DNA from: Oscillospiraceae bacterium
GTDB lineage: Bacteria; Bacillota; Clostridia; Oscillospirales; Oscillospiraceae
Direction of reading: 5' to 3'
Length of the DNA stretch: 11,792 nt
Assembly (NCBI GenBank): GCA_016296565.1
Contig: JAEDJB010000053.1
Location: forward strand, 1 to 11,792
Shown here: one piece after another, positions 5,554 through 11,792 of the stretch
How positions within the stretch are numbered: position 1 is the first letter of the stretch
How the letters are laid out: each line of letters begins with the position of its first letter
Notes under the pieces: model-generated
Database searches by the model: none
Told to the model about the DNA's origin: nothing
Seen by the model: only the letters and a program-made list of their open reading frames with translations
Translations under genes and position numbers: made by a program

Positions 5554-6591
5554 ATGCAGTCTCGATCTGACAGCTACGCCGCCGCAGGCGTGGATATTAC
5601 CGCCGGCTACAAAGCGGTGGAACTGATGAAGACCCACATCGCCAAGACCATGACCGCAGGGGCCCTGTCCGACATCGGCGGGTTCGGCGGTCTGTTCGAG
5701 CTGGATCTTACCGGCATCACCCGTCCCGTGCTGGTCAGCGGCACCGACGGGGTGGGCACCAAGCTGAAGCTGGCCTTCCTCATGGACAAGCACGACACCG
5801 TGGGCATCGACTGTGTGGCCATGTGCGTCAACGACATTGTCTGCTGCGGCGCCAAGCCCCTGTTCTTCCTGGACTACATCGCCTGCGGCAAGAACGTGCC
5901 CGAGAAGATCGCCGGCATCGTCTCCGGCGTGGCCGAGGGCTGCGTGCAGGCCGGAGCCGCCCTCATCGGCGGCGAGACCGCTGAGATGCCCGGCTTCTAC
6001 CCGGTGGACGAGTACGACCTGGCCGGGTTCTCCGTGGGTGTGGTGGACAAGGCCAAGGTCTTTGACAAGAACACCATCAAGGAAGGGGACGTGATCATCG
6101 GCCTGCCCTCCTCCGGCGTCCACTCCAACGGCTTCTCCCTGGTGCGCAAGGTGCTGGACGTGGAGAACTGCGACCTGAAGGCTCCCGTGGCGGAGCTGGG
6201 CGGCGCTTCCCTGGGAGACACCCTGCTGACTCCCACCCGCATCTATGTAAAGACCATCCTGGCCCTTATGGAGGCAGTTTCCATTAAGTCCGTCTCCCAC
6301 ATCACCGGCGGCGGGTTCTATGAGAACATTCCCCGGAGTCTGCCCAAGGGCATGACCGCCAAGATCAAAGAGGCAGACGTACCCGTCCTGCCCATCTTCG
6401 ATCTCATCCAGGCCAAGGGGAACATCCCCCGCCGGGAGATGTTCAACACCTTCAATATGGGCATCGGCATGACCGTGGTGGTGGCTAAAGAAGAGGCCGA
6501 CAAGGCCATGGCCGCCCTGGAGGCCGTGGGCGAGAAGCCCGTCCGCCTGGGCGAGATTGTCGCCGGGGACGAGGGCGTGATTTTATGGTAA
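5554..6591 (+). CDS. purM: PurM, AIR synthetase (phosphoribosylformylglycinamidine cyclo-ligase)
   Basis: PurM closes the imidazole ring, converting FGAM and ATP to AIR (step 5). The 345-residue length equals the E. coli enzyme. Motifs in order are YAAAGVDI (8-15), SGTDGVGTKL (62-71), CVNDI (91-95), GGETAEMPGFY (139-149), SSGVHSNGFSL (186-196), HITGGGFYENIPR (249-261) and FNMGIGM (300-306). They cover the ATP and substrate sites of the PurM/PurL superfamily. The frame also allows a TTG at 5527, but the ATG at 5554 has GGAGG (5543-5547) 6 bases upstream and gives the normal N-terminus. It overlaps purN by 7 bases, implying coupled translation. Confidence 0.96.
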   Translation: MQSRSDSYAAAGVDITAGYKAVELMKTHIAKTMTAGALSDIGGFGGLFELDLTGITRPVLVSGTDGVGTKLKLAFLMDKHDTVGIDCVAMCVNDIVCCGAKPLFFLDYIACGKNVPEKIAGIVSGVAEGCVQAGAALIGGETAEMPGFYPVDEYDLAGFSVGVVDKAKVFDKNTIKEGDVIIGLPSSGVHSNGFSLVRKVLDVENCDLKAPVAELGGASLGDTLLTPTRIYVKTILALMEAVSIKSVSHITGGGFYENIPRSLPKGMTAKIKEADVPVLPIFDLIQAKGNIPRREMFNTFNMGIGMTVVVAKEEADKAMAALEAVGEKPVRLGEIVAGDEGVILW

Positions 6592-7199
6592 AAACCAAGA
6601 TCGCGGTGATGGTATCCGGAGGCGGTACCAACCTTCAGGCTCTGCTGGACGCTCAGGAGAGCGGGGTGCTCACCGCCGGGGAGATCGTGGTGGTGATCGC
6701 CAGCAACCCCAAGGCCTACGCTATCACCCGGGCGGAGAAGGCCGGGGTGCCCGCCGTGGTGTGCAGCCGGAAGGAGCTGGGCAGCCAGGAGGCCTTTGAG
6801 GCGGCCATCACCCGGACCCTGAAGGAGCACGGCGCGGAGCTTATTATCCTGGCCGGCTTCATGAGCATTCTCAGCGCGGACTTCACCCGCCAGTGGCCCC
6901 GGCGGATTCTCAACGTGCACCCCTCCCTGATCCCCTCCTTCTGCGGGAAGGGGTTCTACGGGCTGAAGGTCCACGAGGCCGCCCTGGACTACGGGGTGAA
7001 GGTCACCGGCGCCACCGTGCATTTTGTCAACGAGGTGCCTGACGGGGGAGAGATCCTCCTGCAGAAGGCTGTGGAGATCCTGCCGGGGGACACCCCGGAG
7101 ATCCTCCAGCGGCGGGTGATGGAGCAGGCGGAGTGGAAACTCCTGCCCCAGGCCGCCCAACTGGTATCCGAAGAGATCGGGAAAGGGAGAGACCAATGA
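6585..7199 (+). CDS. purN: PurN, 10-formyl-THF-dependent GAR transformylase
   Basis: PurN transfers a formyl group from 10-formyl-tetrahydrofolate to glycinamide ribonucleotide (step 3). The 204-residue protein has the SGGGTNLQALL phosphate-binding start (11-21), LNVHPSLIPSF (109-119) with catalytic Asn110 and His112, and GATVHFVNEVPDGG (142-155) with the expected catalytic Asp153. All three catalytic positions are present. The start overlaps the purM stop, with GAGGG (6571-6575) 9 bases upstream inside purM. The end overlaps the next gene by four bases (ATGA), so purM, purN and purO are probably translationally coupled. It is one of two folate-dependent steps in this operon, which links it to the ZTP riboswitch. 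Confidence 0.95.
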   Translation: MVKTKIAVMVSGGGTNLQALLDAQESGVLTAGEIVVVIASNPKAYAITRAEKAGVPAVVCSRKELGSQEAFEAAITRTLKEHGAELIILAGFMSILSADFTRQWPRRILNVHPSLIPSFCGKGFYGLKVHEAALDYGVKVTGATVHFVNEVPDGGEILLQKAVEILPGDTPEILQRRVMEQAEWKLLPQAAQLVSEEIGKGRDQ

Positions 7200-7906
7200 A
7201 CATCTACGAAAACAACGACCTGGCCGCCCTGCTGGCCGGGAATCCTTACCCCGGCCGGGGTATCGTCATCGGCAAGACCGCTGACGGGACCAAGTCCGTG
7301 GTGGCCTACTTCATCATGGGCCGCAGCGAGAACAGCCGCAACCGGGTTTTCATTCAGGAGCCCGACGGCATCCGCACCGAGGCCTTTGACCCTGCCAAGC
7401 TGGCAGACCCCAGCCTTATCATCTATCACCCCGTCCGGCAACTGGGACGGGGCCTCATCGTCACCAACGGGGACCAGACCGACACCATCCGGGACTTTCT
7501 GGAAAAGGGCCTGACCTTCGAGCAGGCCCTGCGCACCCGGGAATTTGAGCCCGACGGTCCCAACTGGACACCCCGCATCTCCGGCCTGCTGTCTCCTGAC
7601 GGCAGCTACAAGATGTCCATCCTGAAAAGCGCCGACGCAGAGGGCTCCGCCTGCGCCCGGTACACCTATGAGTATCCTGGCATCAACGGGGTGGGCCACT
7701 TCCTCCACACCTATGTCACCGACGGCAACCCCATCCCCACCTTCCAGGGGGAGCCTGAGCGGGTGGCCATCACCGGCACCATGGCAGAGTTTGCCGACCT
7801 GGTGTGGAACAACCTGAACGAGGCCAACAAGATCTCCCTCTATGTGCGCTTTACCGACCTGGCCACCGGGGAGTATGAAGAGATCATCCGCAACAAGAAT
7901 CAATAA
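7196..7906 (+). CDS. purO: PurO-type (archaeal-type) IMP cyclohydrolase
   Basis: This 236-residue protein belongs to the PurO family, first known from methanogenic archaea, which closes FAICAR to IMP in the last step. Matches to Methanothermobacter PurO, from memory, include the N-terminal YPGRGIVIGKTADGTKSVVA region (18-37), an RSENSRNR stretch (43-50), IVTNGDQTDTI (88-98) and TPRI (125-128). The archaeal protein has VVSNGSHTDTI and NTPRI at the equivalent places. It is unrelated in fold to the cyclohydrolase half of bifunctional PurH. It lies directly before a PurH that lacks that half, so the two genes together replace normal PurH. The ATG overlaps the purN stop by four bases, with AAGGGAG (7183-7189) 6 bases upstream. 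Confidence 0.85.
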   Translation: MNIYENNDLAALLAGNPYPGRGIVIGKTADGTKSVVAYFIMGRSENSRNRVFIQEPDGIRTEAFDPAKLADPSLIIYHPVRQLGRGLIVTNGDQTDTIRDFLEKGLTFEQALRTREFEPDGPNWTPRISGLLSPDGSYKMSILKSADAEGSACARYTYEYPGINGVGHFLHTYVTDGNPIPTFQGEPERVAITGTMAEFADLVWNNLNEANKISLYVRFTDLATGEYEEIIRNKNQ

Positions 7907-7921
7907 GGGGGCGTGCAAGGA

Positions 7922-9100
7922 ATGAAACAACTGGAACTGAAATATGGCTGCAACCCCAACCAGAAGCCTGCCAGCATCTCGGTCAACGACGGCCGGGACC
8001 TGCCCATCCAGGTTCTGGGGGGCAAGCCTGGCTACATTAACCTGCTGGATGCGTTTAACTCCTGGCAGCTGGTGAAGGAGCTGAAGGAGGCCACCGGCCT
8101 GCCCGCCGCCGCTTCCTTCAAGCATGTGTCTCCCGCCGGCGCCGCCGTGGGCCTGCCCCTCAGCGACACCGACAAGGCCATCTACTTTGTAGACCCCCAG
8201 GCAGAGCTCAGCCCCATCGCCTGCGCCTACATCCGGGCCCGGGGCGCTGACCGACTGTGCTCCTACGGGGACTGGGCCGCCCTCAGCGACCCCTGCGACG
8301 CGGCCACCGCTGCCTACTTAAAGCCTGAGGTCTCCGACGGCATCATCGCCCCGGACTTTACCCCCGAGGCCCTGGAGATTTTAAAGAGCAAGAAAAAGGG
8401 CAACTATAATATTGTAAAGATCGACCCCGATTACGTCCCCGCCGTGCAGGAGCACAAGGACGTGTTCGGCATCACCTTCGAGCAGGGCCGCAACAACTTC
8501 AAGATTGACGAGAGCCTGCTGGAAAACATTGTAACAGAAAACAAGGACCTGCCCCAGAGCGCCAAGATCGACATGATCGTGGCCCTCATCACCCTCAAGT
8601 ACACCCAGTCCAACTCCGTCTGCTATGTGAAGGACGGCCAGGCCATCGGCGTGGGCGCCGGCCAGCAGAGCCGCATCCACTGCACCCGCCTGGCAGGCTC
8701 CAAGGCGGACAACTGGTATCTGCGCCAGCACCCCAAGACCCTGGCCCTCCAGTTCCTGGACAACATCCGCCGTCCCGACCGGGACAACGCCATCGACGTG
8801 TACCTGTCCGACGAGTACGAGGACGTGCTCCGGGAAGGGGAGTGGCAGACCAAGTTCAAGGTCAAGCCCGAGCCCCTCACCGCCGAGGAAAAGAAGGCCT
8901 GGATCGCCACCCAAACCGGGGTCACCGTGGGCAGCGACGCCTTCTTCCCCTTCGGGGACAACGTGGAGCGGGCCAGAAAGTCCGGCGTGTCTTACATTGT
9001 GGAGCCCGGCGGCTCCATCCGGGACGACAACGTCATCGAGACCGCCAACCGTTACAACATGGTCATGGCCTTCACCGGCATGCGCCTGTTCCACCACTGA
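7922..9100 (+). CDS. purH: Stand-alone AICAR transformylase (PurH C-terminal domain only)
   Basis: This 392-residue enzyme formylates AICAR-phosphate with 10-formyl-tetrahydrofolate. It aligns with the transformylase part of PurH: LKYGCNPNQKPA (6-17), SFKHVSPAGAAVG (65-77) with the catalytic Lys67-His68 pair, QSNSVCYVKDGQAIGVGAGQ (229-248), SDAFFPF (338-344) and EPGGSIRDDNVI (361-372). The methylglyoxal-synthase-like IMP cyclohydrolase domain, normally about 200 N-terminal residues, is absent. Some authors call the split transformylase PurV. Its substrate ZMP is the ligand of the riboswitch heading the operon, so it is induced by its own substrate. A GTG at 7913 would add three residues. The ATG at 7922 is preferred because AGGGGG (7906-7911) is 10 bases upstream of it. 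The gap from purO is 15 bases. Confidence 0.92.
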   Translation: MKQLELKYGCNPNQKPASISVNDGRDLPIQVLGGKPGYINLLDAFNSWQLVKELKEATGLPAAASFKHVSPAGAAVGLPLSDTDKAIYFVDPQAELSPIACAYIRARGADRLCSYGDWAALSDPCDAATAAYLKPEVSDGIIAPDFTPEALEILKSKKKGNYNIVKIDPDYVPAVQEHKDVFGITFEQGRNNFKIDESLLENIVTENKDLPQSAKIDMIVALITLKYTQSNSVCYVKDGQAIGVGAGQQSRIHCTRLAGSKADNWYLRQHPKTLALQFLDNIRRPDRDNAIDVYLSDEYEDVLREGEWQTKFKVKPEPLTAEEKKAWIATQTGVTVGSDAFFPFGDNVERARKSGVSYIVEPGGSIRDDNVIETANRYNMVMAFTGMRLFHH

Positions 9101-9118
9101 GAAGGAGGAAATACCGAT

Positions 9119-10393
9119 ATGAACATTCTCGTGGTAGGCGGCGGCGGCCGGGAGCACGCCATCATCAAGAGCCTGAAAAAGAGCCCCCGGGTCACTCAGA
9201 TTTACGCTGCCCCCGGCAACGGCGGCATCGCCGCCGACGCGGTATGCACCGGCATCGGGGCCAAGGATCTGGAGGCCATCACCAAGTTTGCCAAGGAAAA
9301 CGCCATCGACTTTGCCGTGGTGGCGCCCGACGATCCCCTGGTTCTGGGTGCCGTGGACCTGCTGGAGGCCGAGGGCATCCCCTGCTTCGGCCCCAACAAG
9401 AAGGCCGCCATTCTGGAGGGGAGCAAGGTCTTTTCCAAGGACCTGATGAAGAAGTACCACATCCCCACCGCCGAGTATCAGGTCTTTGACGACATGGCGG
9501 CGGCCCTCAAGTATCTGGAAACCGCCCCCATCCCCACGGTGGTCAAGGCCGACGGCCTGGCCCTGGGCAAGGGCGTGACCGTTGCCATGACCCGGGAAGA
9601 GGCCGTGGCAGCGGTGAAGTCCTGCATGGAGGACAAGGTCTTCGGGGAGAGCGGCAGCCACATCGTCATCGAAGAGTTTCTCACCGGCCCCGAGGTTTCC
9701 GTCCTGTCCTTTACCGACGGCAACGTGGTGATCCCCATGGTCTCCTCCATGGATCACAAGCGGGCCGGGGACGGAGACACCGGCCCCAACACCGGGGGCA
9801 TGGGCACCGTTGCCCCCAACCCCTATTACACGGAAGAGGTGGCACAGCGGTGCATGGAGGAAATTTTCCTGCCCACCATGCGCGCCATGAACGCCGAGGG
9901 CCGCACCTTCAAGGGCTGCCTGTACTTTGGCCTGATGCTCACGGAGAAGGGCCCCAAGGTCATTGAGTACAACTGCCGCTTCGGCGATCCTGAGACCCAG
10001 GTGGTCCTGCCCCTGCTGGAGAGCGACCTGCTCACCGTCATGGAGGCCACCGCCCAGGGCAAGCTGGCGGAGACCGAGGTAAAGTTCAGCCCCAGGCACG
10101 CCTGCTGCGTGGTGCTGGCCTCCGAGGGCTATCCCAAGAAGTACGAAAGCGGCTATCCCATCACCATCCCCGCCAACCTGGAGGCAGAGGTCTTTGTGGC
10201 CGGGGCCAAGCTGGACGGCGAGGTGCTGAAAACCTCCGGCGGCCGGGTTCTGGGGGTCACCGCCCTGGGGGACACCCTGGAGCAGGCCATCCGGAAGGCC
10301 TATGAGCAGGCCGATCGGGTGAAGTTTGCAAACGCCTATTGCCGCAGAGACATCGGCGCACGGGCTCTGCGGGCCAAAGAAGCGGGAAAGTAA
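9119..10393 (+). CDS. purD: PurD, phosphoribosylamine-glycine ligase (GAR synthetase)
   Basis: PurD joins glycine to phosphoribosylamine with ATP (step 2). The 424-residue length is typical. It begins with the N-terminal domain motif VVGGGGREHA (5-14). The ATP-grasp region follows: GPNKKAAILEGSKVFSK (91-107), VVKADGLALGKGV (141-153), EEFLTGPEVSVL (185-196), RAGDGDTGPNTGGMGT (215-230) and EYNCRFGDPETQ (283-294). The C-terminal domain has SGGRVLGVTA (373-382). A strong AAGGAGG (9102-9108) lies 10 bases before the ATG. Glycine is its substrate, and an AGCS alanine/glycine importer pair lies just upstream of the operon, though those genes are transcribed separately. Nothing is unusual in the protein. 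Confidence 0.97.
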   Translation: MNILVVGGGGREHAIIKSLKKSPRVTQIYAAPGNGGIAADAVCTGIGAKDLEAITKFAKENAIDFAVVAPDDPLVLGAVDLLEAEGIPCFGPNKKAAILEGSKVFSKDLMKKYHIPTAEYQVFDDMAAALKYLETAPIPTVVKADGLALGKGVTVAMTREEAVAAVKSCMEDKVFGESGSHIVIEEFLTGPEVSVLSFTDGNVVIPMVSSMDHKRAGDGDTGPNTGGMGTVAPNPYYTEEVAQRCMEEIFLPTMRAMNAEGRTFKGCLYFGLMLTEKGPKVIEYNCRFGDPETQVVLPLLESDLLTVMEATAQGKLAETEVKFSPRHACCVVLASEGYPKKYESGYPITIPANLEAEVFVAGAKLDGEVLKTSGGRVLGVTALGDTLEQAIRKAYEQADRVKFANAYCRRDIGARALRAKEAGK

Positions 10394-10413
10394 AAGGAAG
10401 AAGAGGTATCGCA

Positions 10414-11792
10414 ATGGTATATAGGGTTTATGTAGAAAAACGGCCCGGGCTTACCGCAGAGGCGGACGCGCTGCTGGGGGACATTCGCACCCTGCTGCGG
10501 ATCGAGTCTCTGGAGAGCCTGCGGCTGTACAATCGCTACGACGTGGAAAACATCACGCCGGAGCTGTTCCAGTACAGCGTGAACACCATCCTGTCGGAGC
10601 CCCAGCTGGACCTGGTCACCGAGGAGCTGCCCCAGGGGGGCATCGTCTTCGCCGTGGAGTACCTTCCCGGCCAGTTTGACCAGCGGGCAGACTCCGCCGC
10701 CCAGTGCATTCAGATTCTCTCCCAGGGGGACCGGCCGCTGGTCCGCTCCGCCCGGGTTTATCAGCTTACCGGCAACCTGACTGCCCAGGACGTGGCAGCC
10801 ATCAAAAAGTACCTCATTAACCCCGTGGAATCCCGGGAGGCCTCTCTGGAGCCCTTTGAGACCCTGGCCATGACCTATGAGATTCCCGAGACTGTGGCCA
10901 CCCTCACCGGCTTCCGGGACATGGACGAGGCGGCCCTGGAGAAGATGGTGGCCGACTTCGGCCTGGCCATGGACCTGGACGACCTGCGCTTCTGCCGGGA
11001 CTACTTCCGCACCGAGGACCGGGACCCCACCATGACTGAGCTGCGGGTGATCGACACCTATTGGTCCGACCACTGCCGCCACACCACCTTCCTCACCACC
11101 ATTGACAGCGTGGAGTTTGCCAGCCCCATCCTCCAGCAGACCTATGAGGACTACCTGAACACCCGCAAGCGGTTAAACCGCACCAAGCCCATTAACCTGA
11201 TGGACATCGGCACCATCGTTGCCAAGTACCTGAAAAAGCAGGGGAAGATGCCCAAGCTGGACGAGTCCGAGGAGATTAACGCCTGCACCGTGAAGATCAA
11301 GGTGGACACCGCGGAGGGCAAGGAGGACTGGCTGCTCCTCTTCAAGAACGAGACCCACAACCACCCCACGGAGATTGAGCCCTTCGGCGGGGCTGCCACC
11401 TGCGTGGGCGGCGCCATCCGGGACCCCCTGTCCGGCCGGTCCTATGTGTACTCCGCCATGCGGGTCACCGGCGCTGCCGACCCCCTCACCCCCATCGACC
11501 AGACCATGGAGGGCAAGCTCCCCCAGCGCACCATCGTCACCAAGGCCGCCGCTGGCTACAGCTCCTACGGCAACCAGATCGGCCTTGCCACCGGCCAGGT
11601 GGACGAGCTTTACCACCCCGGCTACGCTGCCAAGCGCATGGAGATCGGCGCGGTCATCGCCGCCGCCCCCGCGGAAAATGTCCGCCGGGAGCGCCCCGAT
11701 CCCGGGGACGTGGTGATCCTCCTGGGCGGCCGCACCGGCCGTGACGGCTGCGGCGGCGCCACCGGCTCCTCCAAGTCCCACACCATGGAGTC
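10414..11792 (+). CDS. purL: Large PurL, FGAM synthase, clostridial type (3' end cut by window)
   Basis: PurL converts FGAR to FGAM with glutamine and ATP (step 4). The window holds 459 codons and then ends in mid-gene, with no stop in frame. The first ~200 residues look like the PurS-like N-terminal domain of large PurL (FDQRADSAAQCIQIL, 88-102). Then come TELRVIDTYWSDHCRHTTF (208-226), NETHNHPTEIEPFGGAATCV (312-331) with GGAIRDP, and LGGRTGRDGCGGATGSSKSH (437-456). This fused arrangement predicts a protein near 1200 residues ending in its own glutaminase domain, which would make separate purS and purQ unnecessary. That part is outside the window. The ATG has AGAGG (10402-10406) 7 bases upstream, and the gap after purD is 20 bases. 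Confidence 0.94.
   Translation, partial: MVYRVYVEKRPGLTAEADALLGDIRTLLRIESLESLRLYNRYDVENITPELFQYSVNTILSEPQLDLVTEELPQGGIVFAVEYLPGQFDQRADSAAQCIQILSQGDRPLVRSARVYQLTGNLTAQDVAAIKKYLINPVESREASLEPFETLAMTYEIPETVATLTGFRDMDEAALEKMVADFGLAMDLDDLRFCRDYFRTEDRDPTMTELRVIDTYWSDHCRHTTFLTTIDSVEFASPILQQTYEDYLNTRKRLNRTKPINLMDIGTIVAKYLKKQGKMPKLDESEEINACTVKIKVDTAEGKEDWLLLFKNETHNHPTEIEPFGGAATCVGGAIRDPLSGRSYVYSAMRVTGAADPLTPIDQTMEGKLPQRTIVTKAAAGYSSYGNQIGLATGQVDELYHPGYAAKRMEIGAVIAAAPAENVRRERPDPGDVVILLGGRTGRDGCGGATGSSKSHTME

Noticed and set aside
8381..10414. Long open frame on the minus strand (677 codons) opposite purH and purD
   Set aside because: It mirrors high-GC codon bias of the real genes on the + strand. Its translation is low-complexity Gly/His/Val/Leu-rich with no family motif, and both + strand genes are certain.
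1..11792. Mobile element, phage, CRISPR, toxin-antitoxin or defence genes
   Set aside because: All coding space is taken by two transporters and purine genes with uniform composition. I saw no transposase, integrase, direct-repeat array or attachment site.

Overview
This window looks like chromosome from a high-GC gut Clostridia bacterium, most likely of the Flavonifractor / Intestinimonas / Lawsonibacter (Oscillospiraceae) type. That placement is an inference. It rests on strongly GC-ending codons, AGGAGG-type ribosome binding sites before nearly every gene, a clostridial-type large PurL, split purine genes with a PurO-type cyclohydrolase, and tandem AGCS amino-acid symporters. All genes are on the + strand. 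I see no mobile element, CRISPR array, tRNA or rRNA.

Region 1 (1-3281) holds two colinear, gap-free paralogous AGCS-family Na+:alanine/glycine symporters. Each has its own ribosome binding site and each is closed by an intrinsic terminator, so they are separate transcription units. Their 5' leaders also look related: they share a 20-base block (16/20 identical) and two further short blocks at nearly the same spacing. The 336-base gap between them holds a long hairpin terminator, a small inverted repeat, a candidate promoter whose -10 sits inside a perfect 14-base palindrome, and a leader hairpin.

Region 2 (3282-3556) is the control region of the purine operon. It holds a good sigma-A promoter and, just downstream, a ZMP/ZTP (pfl) riboswitch aptamer. 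The 3' end of the aptamer overlaps the 5' arm of a strong intrinsic terminator, as in a transcriptional ON switch. A 16-base site resembling an enterobacterial PurR operator lies just upstream of the -35 and is much less certain.

Region 3 (3557-11792) is a tightly packed de novo purine operon: purE, purF, purM, purN, purO, purH (transformylase domain only), purD and purL (cut by the window end). These cover PRPP to IMP except the purC and purB steps (and purK, if used), which are not in this window. PurN and PurH both consume 10-formyl-tetrahydrofolate. PurH's substrate AICAR-phosphate (ZMP), or its triphosphate, is the riboswitch ligand. When formyl-folate runs short, ZMP/ZTP should rise and release transcription of the whole operon.

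Two enzymes are unusual. The PurF homologue keeps the catalytic Cys and the PRPP site, but has lost several glutamine-binding residues and the usual flexible loop. The bifunctional PurH of most bacteria is replaced by an archaeal-type PurO plus a stand-alone transformylase. I did not find a wholly undescribed system. The most interesting elements are the divergent PurF, the riboswitch-controlled split-PurH operon and the duplicated symporter leaders.
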